From assembly GCA_963989245.1 (NCBI GenBank), contig OZ022342.1, forward strand, positions 14,532,995 to 14,596,994: a stretch of DNA of 64,000 bases, in the 5' to 3' direction. Each line of letters begins with the position of its first letter. The first letter of the stretch is position 1. Under the pieces are notes generated by a model. The model was given only the letters and a program-made list of their open reading frames with translations. It did not search any database and was not told where the DNA came from. Positions 1 through 32,645 of the stretch are shown here, piece by piece. This DNA is from Nansenia antarctica (lineage: Eukaryota; Chordata; Actinopteri; Argentiniformes; Microstomatidae). The position numbers and the translations under genes were made by a program.

Positions 1-3000
1 AAGTAGGCATTTGGTCAGTTTGCAAACTATATATCTGCTAACACACACTGTAAACTGTGTATTAAAAAAAAGCCTTGAAAGTTTATAATTTCCTGAGAGA
101 GGCTCTTGTTTGATTGTTTTGGTGCGTTACCTACTTTCCTTACACTGATCTTAAATCAACTTCCATTTGCCAGCACAGGGTTACCGTGACAATAGAGCAG
201 ACATTCCTTAAACAAGCATAGCTCTCTATTGTCACAGTTTCTTCTGAGCTCATCGTTGAAGAATTGGTCTGGCTCCCCTTCCTAATGGGATTTCGCAAAA
301 TGATATACTAGTATGTTTTGGCGTACTCACAGGTGACGCCATAAGGTGCAGTGGTTACACACATTGTGCAAAGTCCAAATGTTCTCAACCTGACTAATCA
401 ACCACATTATGATGGATTCCATTCAATACATACCACTGTCTGTTCCTCCCTTTGTCCCCCTTTCATACTGCAGTGCCTACAACATTTACACAGACTGTTT
501 CCTGTTGTTCTCTTCGGTACATGTAGATCCTCCCCTCTCCCTCATTGTCTTGTTTAAGTCCACAGAGTGGGGCTGAGGCTGGAGGTGTATGCCTGTGCAC
601 ACTGGGCTCCACATTAGAGGGGCTGTAGGATACCAGGTCTCCTAATTCCCTGGCTCTGTGCCTGGGCCACACAGAGACATTTAGCATGGCTAAGTCAGCC
701 CGCTGTGCAACTGCCACAGGGCACCAACGCTCCGGGGAGGGCAGACAGTCGGGGGTCCTCATGATCTAAGCTCGGAGCCATCTCTATCAACCCCCGAGGC
801 ACGTAAAGCCAGCCCTCATGACCAGCTTCATGTAGAATTTGTTGAGGTTGCTTGAGAGGTTTTGTTGCTATCCCTCTCACTCAATTAGGTGAGTCAGGGG
901 AGAATGGAGGCACAGGAGGGCGTCCTGTCAATAACATCTAACATAGTTAACCTTCCATGAGCTAATGCATGAGCAACAAGCAGTACCGCTCATCTGCTCT
1001 GTGTCCCGCTGTGAAGGTTAAAGTGCCACACAATTATAGGCTTATACAAGTGTTTCACAAAAACCATAGTCTAGAACGGTGGTGAGCTGCAACTTGCCAT
1101 TTGTGTAACAGTGAGCTTTAGTGAGCACTTGGTTCTTACTTGTTCAATAACAGTTATCAATCGATACCTCATCTGGTTCCCATCTTATTGTCACATGACT
1201 TCCGACTGGTTGAGCTACAGGTTGGGGACTGCCAACAATCATCATAGATCATGAAGCTCATTTAACAGCTTTGAATCACTATGAATCTATGTAGGTCAGT
1301 GTTTATGTGTGAGAATCCTACAGATATGATCTTGAAAAGATTCTGAAAGAACAACCTCTCCTGTGTATATGGGGGGTTAAAGGTTTTTAACCAAAGAGGT
1401 TGACTGGAAGTACATAAAAGATGACCATCGTGACCCATCCCCCCCCTCACTGTTTCATGCTTCGTTAGCAGGGGTAGCGTGAGACACAAACCTGGCTGTT
1501 CCTCCCAGGGACTCTGTCACTCAGTAAATGTGACCACCTTCATCGGTTCCTCAAATAGCCCGACAAACTGACATGTTACACTACACAGTAGGCTTGAGAC
1601 TGAGAGCTTCCCCCGTCCCTCTCTGCGAGAGGCCACCTCTCCCATTGGCCAATCAGAGGGCTGGAGCAACCCCAGAGGTCCGGGAACAACAACCAATTAA
1701 GGAGTTTTATTGTCATCCGCCTCCCCGCTGCTAAATGGCTCTCCGTCCACTCGGGTGATCAATTTGAGCGGGATTAATTGAGTGTGAAACGGGCAGCATC
1801 TGGTAATCTGGCGATTAGAGCGTGTGTGAGAGAAAGAGAGAGTAAGGGAGAGAGTTGATGGGGCGGTAAGAGAGGGTGAATTGAGAATACCAAGCTTTCT
1901 CTTGTTACTCCTGCAATCTAAAGATTAGACTGAAATGGTCGATTTCATTGACTTTTTGACTATGTGTTTTTGATTCGCCAAGAACTGCCAAGCTGTGGTA
2001 GTTTTCTAAGTACAGAAGGAAGGCTACTCTATTAACTTCTAACCATTATAAGCTTTGCTCAGAAATGAAGAGCTTCCTGTTGACTGCTTTAAGAAAGCAT
2101 TTTCTGAATACAGAAAGAGGGCAAGTCTTTCCTTTTTATGACACTATAAGGTGCATTAGGAAGCACAGGGAAGCACTGTAGATCGTATTAGACAGGTATA
2201 CAGTATTAGCAGGGGCCTTAGCCAAAGAGGAGTCAATCAACCTGCAGCAGCCATACATGCTATCCTTAGTCACCTGGGTTACTCCACACACTAAACTCTC
2301 ATTAAACAGCAGACTTTAGCACCATTTTCCACAGCCAGCAACACATCTTTCCATGACATCATAGGTAATTGCCATCTACCTCCAAGGCTGACTCTCTGCT
2401 CCCTTACTCAAAAACATCCTAACCATAAGCATATTAGTTCAACAGTGGTAGAATGAACAATGATTCTAATGTACCATACTTTATACAATATGATCTAAAA
2501 CATTATGGTCCAGGAAGCCATCTTTGGTCTTAATACCTTCCGCTCTCATTTTGTTTTGAAATTAAATATTACAGGTATGATCTATTGACATCATTGATGC
2601 AGTTTCTGTATTCTCTTCAGTCCACATTCATTTTAGCAATACCAAATCAGCTGCATAGACAATAGGAAATGTGACATTGCGTGGATTTAATAATCTCTTA
2701 ACCATGGAGCAGAAGTAAACAATACTTGCATCTCTGTTTTATCAATCCTTCATGACGATGAAAAAAACTGGAATCCCAATCAAACGGACATAGTAGTGAG
2801 GTAGCTTCATACACTTAACTATACAGAACAATGAATACAGAAAAAAGGCTCAAAATAGCTGTTTTATGAAACATATGAAAGCTATGAAGAAAATAGGTTC
2901 ATGTTAAACGTCTCAATGTATTCCAAGCAGAACAGATGTGTAGAGCACATGAAAACCAAGACAGACACAGGATTCTCTGCCCCCTAACAGACTGACTGCT

Positions 3001-3950
3001 GTAATGTTGTGTGTATCTAGAGCAGGGCATGTGGACTTGTGAAGAACTTGTGTAATGATTTGCAGTCACGGCTAATTCAGCATTATCTAGTTTGTTCCAT
3101 GTTTATACCATCCAACCATCTATCTGTGTATTAATTGAATAGAGGAATTACATTTAAAAAAATATACAAAAAAAAGAGGAAGGATGTGTGAATCCCAAGA
3201 AAAAGTATTCACTCGTGGATGTGCAGTTGCTGCTGATGCTGCTACAGTATGTGATGAAACCAATAACAGTGCAACCATGTGATTCAGGTAACTTTGGTAC
3301 ACATAAAACAAATGCGCACCAACCCTTCAACCCTCTTCACACTTAAAACAAGATGCCTATCTAAGAATATGGCTTTCTTAGAACTGTCAGTGAAAGGAGG
3401 CCTTAGAAAGGATACATGCTAGTACACTCGCACAGGTTGCTACAGTTTGTCACAGTCAACTAAAGCTGTGTTTATACTCTTTAACATGTTATAAATTGTG
3501 TTCCCTGTTTCAATCCCAACTGTGTGCCCCTGTCTTTACAGTATGTACTGTATTGCCATCACATGCCATGTGAAGTCTCATGCATCACACAACTTAAAAG
3601 AACTTACACCTGGAAGTGGTTTTCAATTAACATTCTGTCTGCCCAAACAGCTACTGTATGTCTATCATGGGCCAGTTGGAGGATTCAAAGGGTACTATTG
3701 GCATAAGACAGGCATACAGTTTCACTTCCTCATCAAAAGCGTGCTGAGATGTTGTCCAACAATGTTCAGTGTGGCACAGTCATTGACTGACTGGTGTAGA
3801 TTATGAAACCCTTTAGACTTATGAAAGACCAAGACAAACAAAACAACCATCTGTGCCACGAGACCATGCCAAGGACCCACGAGACAATCCTCTCCTAAAT
3901 ATAGTGGTAAACACAATGACCATGCTCTCTCAAAAAAAGCAACTCATTGA
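1..3950. other. Non-coding flank 3' of foxo1
   Basis: No reading frame here resembles a protein I recognise, and the short ORFs lack splice or homology support. The sequence is mostly unique-looking and moderately AT-rich. A GC-balanced block at about 1640-1835 with homeodomain-type TAAT cores and no repeat character could be a conserved non-coding element; see findings. It is best read as intergenic DNA or distal foxo1 downstream sequence. Confidence 0.5.
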
Positions 3951-3954
3951 TATA

Positions 3955-3983
3955 CAGCTGAAGTCGGAAGTTTACATATGTCA
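3955..3983 (+). mobile_element. Fragment of a Tc1-like (Sleeping Beauty type) terminal repeat
   Basis: The stretch contains GAAGTCGGAAGTTTACAT, the outer part of the inverted terminal repeat of the fish Tc1 group that includes Sleeping Beauty. Only one short end is present, with no transposase or partner end nearby, so this is a relic. Confidence 0.6.
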
Positions 3984-3989
3984 GGCAGG

Positions 3990-4315
3990 CGGGTTGTTGT
4001 CTGATAACACCACCTAGGTATTGTAGCGAGCGGGACTGGGAGAGTAACTCGGCCCATGCGGGTCTTGAACCCCAATCTCCCGCATACCAACTGGCCTCAC
4101 TAACCACAACCCCAAAAGAGTTAACATATACTTCTACAAGTTCATTACACTGTCCCCACCGTTCGGGAGAGCTTGCCCTCACGCTTCACTATACCAAGTC
4201 CCTCACGTGGACACGGCTCTCCGATGGCCTTGTCCCATCCCACTTCTGACACCAATGTACAGGACAGGACTGGGAGAGTAACTCGACCCATGCGGGAATG
4301 TAACTTTTGACCCAT
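3990..4315 (-). mobile_element. tRNA-derived SINE (minus strand), with a partial second tail
   Basis: Read on the minus strand there is a Pol III type A box (TAGTGAGGCCAGTTGG) followed about 20 bases later by a B box (GGTTCAAGACC), both within 4050-4120. This is the layout of a tRNA-derived SINE head. A body segment (gggactgggagagtaactcg) occurs twice, at about 4031 and 4268, so the copy is rearranged or two pieces lie side by side. No target-site duplication was identified. Confidence 0.55.
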
Positions 4316-4379
4316 TGGGAATGTGATGAAAGAAATAAAATCTGAAATAAATAATTCTCTCTACTATTTTTCTGACATT

Positions 4380-5220
4380 TCACATTCTTAAAATAGTGAT
4401 CCTAACACAGGGATTGTTTACTAGGATTAAATGTCAGGAATTTAAAGTTTAAATGTATTTCGCTAAGGTTTTATGTAAACTGTTAATATAGTGTCATGTA
4501 ACTTAGCAGTTCAACAAAAACATACAAACATTAATGATAAAAAAGTGGTTTAACCATTGACTCCCTTGGTTAAATCTGTCTCTTTCAAGCGTTTTTGTGA
4601 ACTGAAGGAGACTCTAGATTTGTCTAATACAGTACATGAAACAGTACATATTATATTACCACATTTTTCAAAGGAATTCTCATAAAATGTTCATGTGACC
4701 ACACAGGGGAAACTTCAAAGGCCTCTGACGTTATGTTGGGACTAAGGGAGTTGAACATGACTGCTGGTATTAACACAGTCAAGCAGAGAGCATGGATTGA
4801 TGAACACAAGCTCACTATTCATTTGGAAAGATATTGTGGATCCCTATTGTGATGGTTCGTCTTTGGTATGTGTAAGTTCACCATGAAAGCTACAGCACCA
4901 CCTCACTCCACCAAAATGAACTTGAGGAGGGAGGGGGAAAGAAGGTGAAGGGAATAAGGGCTGCCCTCAAGATGCACTGACCCTGTAACTGAACCTTGTC
5001 TCCTTGTGCTGAGTGTCCTCACGTGGCCTCCCTGGCCCTGGCTCTGGGCCTGTTCTCCTCTCTCACTGGGGAGAACATGTGGACTGCATGTGTGCTTGGT
5101 AGTGATGTGTGTCTATCCTGCACGAGCCACATTCCCCAAAGCCAACTCCACTGAAGCCTCCTCCTGAGACTGGGGGAGCAAAGAGCTAAGAATGTTCTAC
5201 CTAGTTCCTACAGAAAACAA
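4380..5220. other. Non-coding stretch, nothing recognised
   Basis: AT-rich in the first part and more balanced after 4.9 kb. I see no reading frame, repeat signature or RNA gene that I can support. Confidence 0.4.
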
Positions 5221-5223
5221 TAT

Positions 5224-5307
5224 ACAGTGCATTCGGAAAGTATCCAGACCCATTCACTTTTTCAAAAAAAAGTGAAAGTGAAAAGATCTTTCCGAACGCA
5301 CTGTACA
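5224..5307. mobile_element. Short fold-back MITE of a Tc1-like family
   Basis: The left end CAGTGCATTCGGAAAGTAT and the right end ATCTTTCCGAACGCACTGTA are near-perfect inverted complements, separated by about 40 bases. The end sequence is that of a common fish Tc1-like transposon family. The element is internally deleted down to its ends and could fold into a hairpin. Confidence 0.65.
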
Positions 5308-5677
5308 TTAACCATACCCTTTTTCTGTACATTATTTACATTTATCAATTTATATTCAATTTGTCACTGAGGATTCAGTGATTTCCAGAGCAATGTTTGT
5401 ATACCACTTTCTTCAGCTCATACAGTATTGCATTGCACTACTACATTGTGATTATGCCAGTAATATTGAATGGTTGGTACTGTACAATTACACACACAGT
5501 TGGCAACTCAAGCCAGAGAGTAGACAATTATCTGTCATTCATAGTAAGATTTATTTTTGCGTGTTATTTGGGTTGGGTTTGAGTTTGTCTGAGGAACTAA
5601 ACAAGTCTCAACATCCTGGTGATGAACCCAATCCTCTGAAGGGAGTCAATGAAAGGTCACAGGCTGAACAACGTGAG

Positions 5678-6268
5678 GTGGTTTCCCGGACAGTTTAATT
5701 TAAATCAGGACTATGTCTAATTCTAATCCAAAGTAAAAAAGTGGATTTCTGAAACAGTGATTAACTTCTGCTTACTTATTTTAGTCTGTAATCGAAAGTT
5801 AAACTAGGATTAATCAGATGGTACGTGTGAGGTTGGTTCAAAAACGTGTTTTTTCCAGTTGTTTGTCATAGAGAGCACTGGAGCAACCTGTCTAGGCGGT
5901 CTCACTGGCAAATCTTAAATTAAGACAGGAGCAGGCCGAACAATAGAAATAAACAGGCCTCAACGCAAACTGTATTGAAAGATGCCATTATTGAGAAACA
6001 TCTGTATAATTCTGCAACAGAAGTAGAACAAGTAAAAGAATACCTGAAATACAGTTTGCATGTATTCAACACAAATGAAAAAGACAATTGAAGCCTCTTA
6101 ATCCTGGACAAGCACATCTAAAACGGCTGCCGTCTGTGGTGTTCATGGGTAATTTCCTAACATTGCCATTGCACTAATATTAAGTTAAACCTACCTCTGT
6201 CAAGGTTTGATTACAATTCTATACTTAGTCTAGGATTAGGCTTAATCTAGGTCTGGGAAACCGGCCCT
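5678..6268. mobile_element. Non-autonomous DNA transposon with inverted ends
   Basis: The left end GTTTCCCGGACAG and the right end CTGGGAAACCGGCC are inverted complements. The sub-terminal bases also pair loosely (aggactatgtctaatt near the left, tagtctaggattaggc near the right). The interior has no transposase. The superfamily is not certain and no clear target-site duplication was seen. Confidence 0.5.
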
Positions 6269-6322
6269 TGCATTTATAACTAATCATAAGAGCATTCAGA
6301 CTATGAATGGATCAAGCACTTG

Positions 6323-7358
6323 TACACTACACAATTATTAGGCAAGTGAGATTTTCCAACTCCAAACCAGATAAAACCTTATTGGATTGAATAATTTTCA
6401 GGTGATATGTTTGTGTAAAGAGGGAGGGTGTGGCTAAAGTGATATTATATTAAGGTGTGCATAATTATTAGGTAGCTTTATTACCTCAGGTAAAATGGGC
6501 CAAAAAAGAGATTTAACTGACACTGAAAAGTAAAAAATTGTAAAATGCCTTTCAGACAGATGCAACCGTCTTGAAATAGCTACCATAGCTATTTAATTCA
6601 ATAACTACCATATTGAGGCGTGACCACCGGACAATCAAACATTTTGGTGCGAATAGTCAACAGGGTTGCAAAAAATGCATGGAGAAGAAAAGTCACAAAT
6701 TAACTGCAAAAGACTTAAGAAGAATTAAACGTGAAGCTACCGGGAACCCATTATCCTCCAGTGCCACCATATTCCAGAACTGCAACCTACCTGGAGTGTT
6801 GTTGTGACTCTTGATGGACCAGATGGATGGGCCCGTGGCTGGATCATTAAGACACAGGCCACCAGTCAAGTCAGGCGACAGAAAGGTGGAGGAGGGGTAC
6901 TGGTATGAGCTGCTATCATTAAGGATGAGCTAGTTGGACCTTTTCGGGTGGAAGATGGACTGAAAATCAACCCCCAAACCTCCTGCCAGTTTCTGGAAGA
7001 GACTTTCATCAAGCAGTGGTCCAGGAAGAAGTCTGCAGCATTCAAGAAGGCCATGATCTTTATGCAGGGCAATGCTCCATCACATGCATCCAAGTACTCC
7101 ACTGCTTGGCTAGCCAGCAAAGGCTTCAAAGAGGACCGAATAATGACCTGGCCCCTTTACTCACCTGACTTGAGAACTTGCAGTCAAATGTCAGATTTAT
7201 AGTGAGCGAAGACAATACACCTCTTTGAAGAAATACATTTCTCCTTTCAAGTTTGAGGTTCAATAACATTTTTGATTGACTGAGAGCATTGTATTTGTTC
7301 TACAATAAAATGAATCCAGAAGAATACAATTTGCCTACTAATTGTGCACGCAGTGTAT
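6323..7358 (+). pseudogene. Decayed Tc1/mariner-like transposon
   Basis: The inverted ends are TACACTACACAATTATTAGG on the left and a complementary CTACTAATTGTGCACGCAGTGTA on the right, the 'ACAATTATTAGGCA' type of fish Tc1-like element. Inside, plus-strand pieces of a DDE transposase survive in separate frames. Codons 6613-6807 give a DNA-binding part (KSHKLTAKDLRRIKRE). Codons 6948-7202 give a catalytic part with FMQGNAPSHAS and MTWPLYSPDL. The expected D of the second catalytic motif (usually QDNAPSH) reads G here, and the frame is broken between the halves, so it is inactive. Confidence 0.75.
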
Positions 7359-8706
7359 AACATCATGTCAAATTCTGCAGAAAACAGTATGAATATTTCA
7401 GTATGAGTGGTGCCTACCCTTGATGTAGAGTGGATAGAGAGAGAAAGAGAGAAACATCACAATGAAGACCCTGAAACAAATATTTTCCAAGAGATCATTT
7501 ATACATATGGCTTCAACCAACATCTGCTAAAGATAGTTTTCACACATTTTACTTGCATTTTTTGTAAATATGGCGCAAGAACAATAGTGTCAGGCACTTG
7601 CTCCTCATGGAGAGGTCCCAAGAAAGCACTGTGGTCTAGCTGGTGTGGTTTGTCACTACGTTTGCGTAAGCAATGACCACTTAGGAGAGGGTGGTTGGAT
7701 GTTAAACATCAAGGCAAAGAACAGCAGGCAACAAATACATATTAGAATGGACATAAACCAATAACATTAACATGTCAGAATGAACACTCAACACAAACAT
7801 CAACAAGAAAGTCAACACTCATTAACATGAATTTAACAATAACCATCGACGTTAAAGATTTGCCTGTGTCAAAATGTAATAGAAATCATGTCAATCAGTA
7901 ATAGTCATGGCTCTTAATCAGAAGTCACCAAAAGGTGCTCTCTCTACTTCAAACAATAAGAGCTATTTATAATATACATACAGTATATTCTGAATATAGA
8001 TCATGCGTTATTCATTAACAAATTCAACCTCATTAAATCATATAGTACTTATATGGCAAATCACACACATAACAAAATGTATTTCAATATCTGTACATAA
8101 ATTAAGAGATGTAACAGGCCCCAACACTTCTCATGTTTTGAGGATAAACTTGTTTTCAGTAAAATTCCATTCTAATAAAACATGAAACATTTGAGCAACT
8201 ACATTTTTGAAGTGCAACATACAGTATTCCTTTCGCCAGTCTAGAAAATTGGTCCCATCTTTTTTTGTGTGATGTTCTTTGTAAATACAGTATGTTGTTG
8301 ACAATTAAATCTCTATGGGCTATTGCTGTGTCAGCTAGCTTAGCATAAGTCCTTTTCACACCTGTCATTTGCACTAGACTTCTGTCATAGCCATGACAGC
8401 TGTGTAATTGTGATTGCTGTGTCCTCGAGTCAGCACCTATAGTTTAGACTACGTTTATGTTTGACCTTGAACTCAGTTGCAACGTTCTCCAGAAACTTCA
8501 CTTCCACTAGGGGTCATGCAAATTGTGACTGAGTTGCACCCTTGCTTAAACCATGTAAGGAGGCTGTTTAAGGAGAGAGGAATGCTTACTGGGGTTTTTG
8601 GGCTCTCAGAAACACTGTTCTCAGGAAAGATATTCTTTGATTTAAACATTACTTTGCAAGAATGATTTGATCATATACCCACTTACAGCCATCACAAGAC
8701 ATATTT
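7359..8706. other. AT-rich non-coding stretch
   Basis: No supported reading frame. AT-rich and low in repeats; it may be the distal foxo1 3' UTR or sequence just beyond it. I could not place the polyadenylation site. Confidence 0.35.
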
Positions 8707-9324
8707 AGGGCTCTCACACTGCTAAGGAACCGTTCCGGTTCACGTTTGCGTTCTGGAACCTCCGAACCATGGTGCTGTCTGGTGGACTAGCCCGCGTTCA
8801 AACCAATGTAACGCTGGGTGACGAAGGGGCGGGATAAACACAAATGTCACAACAAGATGGCAGCTACTCCACTGGAAATGAGGATAATATCTTCCACTAT
8901 TTTCTATAGAAGAAAAACAAGACATTTTCGAAACACGTTCTCTTACTAACCAGCTGCTCTGTTACTGGAATATAAATGGCTTATGAAGTTTGTGTGTGTC
9001 TTTGCTGAGCATGTGAGGAAGATAGAGAGAATGAGAAAAAAAGATTCTTTTTTTTTTTAAATCACTAATGATTAGATTTTCATTAGATTACATTTTGTCT
9101 CCTTCCTTCTTGCTGGTCTTTGCAGCCTAGAATATGACACACCCACTGACGACGTCACATTTCTACTTTTTGGTTCGCGCTTGAGAACCACTATTTTCTG
9201 GTTCCCGCTGCGAACCAACTTTTCAGGCTCCGAACCAATTTATTTTGGTCTGAACGCACTGGCCGGTTCTACACTTGGTTCGCGAATGAGAACCGGAACG
9301 GTTCCGTGTCGGTGTGAAAGCCCT
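8707..9324. mobile_element. 618-bp non-autonomous DNA transposon with ~35-bp terminal inverted repeats
   Basis: The left end begins AGGGCTCTCACACTGC and continues to GGAACCGTTCCGGTTC. The right end is its inverted counterpart (GAACCGGAACGGTTCC, then GGTGTGAAAGCCCT). About 35 bases pair with a few mismatches. The interior is built from repeated GGTTC/GAACC motifs and holds no transposase. The flanks read TTT before and AAC after, so I could not define the target-site duplication or the superfamily; the AGGGCTTTCACAC-type end occurs in several fish MITE families. Confidence 0.7.
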
Positions 9325-9329
9325 AACAG

Positions 9330-11977
9330 TAGCCACACAAGTAGCTTTGGAATTTATAAATGGATGTTTTGGTGCTTAATAGAGCAAGAAGCTCCATTCT
9401 ATCTCCAAGTTGAGCAGCTGCTGGACATAACTTAATAACAAAGGTTAGCACTTAAAAAAACATCTGGGTCGATCATCAACATGGGAGATGTATTTAACTA
9501 ATGTAAGTGTCAAAATAGCGAACCATCCATTTAAGCAAACCTACAGCTGCGTTGTAATCCTGTCAGTTAACTGTTTTTTTAGAACATTTGGAATGTGCAG
9601 CTATGCTAGGTGATACAGCAATTGCCCCAATATTTCAACTTTTCAGTTTTTGTTGTTATTTTCTTCACATACAGCAGCTAAACACCGAACAATATCAGTT
9701 TACCAAACTGAATACTTCATATTTTTTGAGTATCTAAATTAGTAAGAGTGACAAAATACTAAAATATACAATATCATTTTCATAGGGATGAGCTGGAGAA
9801 TGCATAGGCAAAAATGATTTGCACTGACAATGCCTCTCATGTGAACATTACTAAGTACTGTATACTGTACATACAAATAACTAATTTCTCATTTAAAATA
9901 TTATGCCGTCATATTTTAAAATTATTTACAGTGATGAAAGTAGTTAATGGCTATGATATTTGATAAGCAAACATTTACAAAATATAGAAGTTGAAAAAAC
10001 AAAATATATTACTCTATCTCTCTCTCAGTTCATACATAGCTGGTGAAAGTTGCGAGCAATATCAATTCAAACACTCAATACCAAGAAAAGAGATGAGGGT
10101 CATATTTAACACAATCTCCACTGCAAAAAAAAAAAAAAAAGACAGAAAGAATATCCCTTAAAAAAAATAGAGGTAAAAGAATTTGAGGTATGAGTGTGTG
10201 TGAGTGTGCGTTCACGGATTTGAAATTGCATCAGACACAAGTTAACAGACAAGTTGTGGAGAGGCTGGTAAAGGGGCTATCCATTGAGACTCTTACAGGT
10301 TACATGGGTACAACACAGACTCTTACCGATCACTCTTCATTCCAGCAACAAATGATTAAACATACGGATGTCTTAACATGCTCAACTTACTAACTTACAT
10401 ACTTATAAATATGCAAAACTATAAAAGGTGCAGTGAATCAGCCCACTTACTCCAAAATCTGAGGTAACACATTTTGATGCGTGACAGGGAGTGGGGGAGA
10501 TGGCGGCTGGGAGGAAAATAGCACAAATCCTGTATTCTGTTCAGAACAGTGTATTAAACTTTAGAGTCCATTATGAGCCTCTCAAATTACTCCTGCCTCC
10601 CCTGACCTCCTAATGCATAAAGCTCTATCACACCCACAGAGAGAGAGACAGAAATAGAGAGAGGGGTGGGGGAAGTGGGGGGGGGGACAAATACAAAGAG
10701 AGATGAGATTAAAAAGAGCGGGAGAGTGGGAGGGGGTGTGAAGGAGGTACGAGATGGGTGGAGCGGAAAATGAATGGGCAAAGGGGGAGACTGATAGCAG
10801 TATCAGACAGACTATGAGAAAAGAGTAGATAGATGAAACTTGGGGGAACAGCATGAGAGGGTATTAAGCTTTGCATCCATGCTCACTTCTCTAATTTCGC
10901 CCTGCTCTATAATCACAAAATAGTCTGATACTGATACTACTGGTAATAGTCTACACAATGTGTAGTCATCGATCCATAGTGATGCTTGCTATCCTTACTG
11001 GACTGATTCATGGGTAGAATGTGTGTACTTTCTAAGAACATATTGTAGCCTATTGGCAGTTTGAAAGGTTCACGAAAGCATTTGAAATGCACAAAGACAG
11101 TTTCTGGCTTGACGATAAAAATATGAATAATCAGTATCACAAATATACACACAGCATAGTATACAGTATACAGCATATATGTATGAATTATTGTATTTAC
11201 ATAAATATATATTTATACATATGCAAAACGCTTTTTGACAACTTTGTTGAAAAGCACCCTGAAGTTTGGGAATGAACCCACTTGAATGTATAATAAACTG
11301 TATATTCCAGTTCTTGTTTAAACTCTAGTTAACAGAGCTAAAGCCTGCTTTGATTTTGTAATGTTGTCTCTGTAGAACCACTGAACATAAAACGCTGAAA
11401 ATACACACTTATAGAAGATATTCTGATCCAAATAAAATAACGTAATAAACAGCAAAAATGTCACAATAAAGCATTGCTTTAAGAGTAAAATGAGTCTTCA
11501 GCGTCTTCCAAGTCTCGTTGTGAATGATATTGTGCAGACTGCTGTATTTATATGCCTGGGTCGGACTAGACTTTCCCTCCTAACAAGACCAGTTATAGAG
11601 AGCCACTGCTGGCTACAGTATATACACAGCATGGAAAAACCTTCTCAGTCTGTGCTCCAATATCAAGTCAGAGGGGCAGATTCACTGAGACTGGTCTACA
11701 AGGGCCAGCATACAATGCATGTTATTTACCAGTCAGCAGCATGTGCTGTCAACAATTACATCCAATTCACTACCAGATAAATGCATTATTATGTTTAGTT
11801 GGTGCCAATCAGTGAGATGCAAATACCATACAAATCTATCAATCTATAGATGTGAACTGTTATTGAATATGATGTGGATGCCCATGTAGATCACACAGTG
11901 AATCTGACCCAGACGTTCTAACATAGTCATCTTACAAGATCCAATAGCAAATGAGGCAACCTAGAAAATAACCTCAC
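9330..11977 (-). other. foxo1: Probable foxo1 3' UTR exon (downstream limit unknown)
   Basis: On the minus strand a good 3' splice site (pyrimidine tract TATCCTCTCCTCTTCAG) ends at 11978, so an exon could start at 11977. It would receive the 5' splice site at 12781/12780 just after the foxo1 stop codon. The sequence below it is AT-rich, mostly repeat-free and lacks coding potential, as expected of a long UTR. In mammals the last FOXO1 exon is also a long non-coding 3' UTR exon. The poly(A) end was not located, and a purine-rich block lies at 10620-10800. Confidence 0.4.
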
Positions 11978-12218
11978 CTGAAGAGGAGAGGATACTGAAC
12001 CAGGAAAGGCTCACCCACTACCAGCTCGGAGGAGAGTAAAGAGATATTTAACTCTAGGCAGTCTCTCTCTCTCTGGAGAGGGGTCTCTTTGGACTGCTAT
12101 TTTCAATTCTCTTAATGTTGGCCAGTGGTGATATGCTGTCTCCTGCAGGGATGAGGTTTTTACAAAGAAAACAGAATCAAAATTATAAAACTGTAAATGA
12201 CTACATACAGTGAGTACA

Positions 12219-12703
12219 TACACTCACAGGCCACTTCATTAGGTACACCTTTTCAACTGCTCGTTAACGCAAATATCTAATCAGCCAATCACGTGGCAGC
12301 AACGTAATGCATTTAGGCATGTAGACATGGTCAAGACGATCTGCTGAAGTTCAAACCAAGCATCAGCATGGGAAAGACAGGCTGTTTTGAGTATTTCAGA
12401 AAGTGCTGATCTACTGGGATTTTCCTGCACAACCATCTCTAGGGGTAACAGAGAAAGTTCAGAGCGGCAGTTCTCTGGGCGAAAATGGTGGTGGTGGTGT
12501 AATGGTGTGGGGGATATTTTCTTGGCACAAATCTTCAGCAACTGCATGATGCTATAATGTCAATATGGACCAAAATATCTGAGGAATGTTTCCAGCACCT
12601 TGTTGAATCGATGCCACGAAGAATTAAGGCAGTTCTGAAGGCAAAAGAGGGGGTCCAACCCGGTACTAGCAAGGTGTGCCTAATGAAGTGGCCGCTGAGT
12701 GTA
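12219..12703 (+). mobile_element. Internally deleted Tc1-like element
   Basis: The ends are inverted complements: TACACTCACAGGCCACTTC at the left, and AATGAAGTGGCCGCTGAGTG then TA at the right. This is the 'ggccactttattaggtacacc' Tc1-like family common in fish. The plus-strand interior retains a small transposase piece (GTAATGGTGTGGGGGATAT, reading VMVWGIF) near 12498. It lies inside the putative intron between the last two foxo1 exons. Confidence 0.75.
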
Positions 12704-12810
12704 TGTTTTAGGACACCATTTTAAATCGTAAAATATATGTTTTTTTCTGTGATTTTTTAAACTTGGTCTAAGACCCTCACCTGTCTGAGTGTATTTGACT
12801 GCCATGTGTC

Positions 12811-32645
<19,835 letters not shown>

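Noticed and set aside
3895..4383. Minus ORFs of 95 and 64 codons
   Set aside because: They run through a SINE and have no protein similarity.
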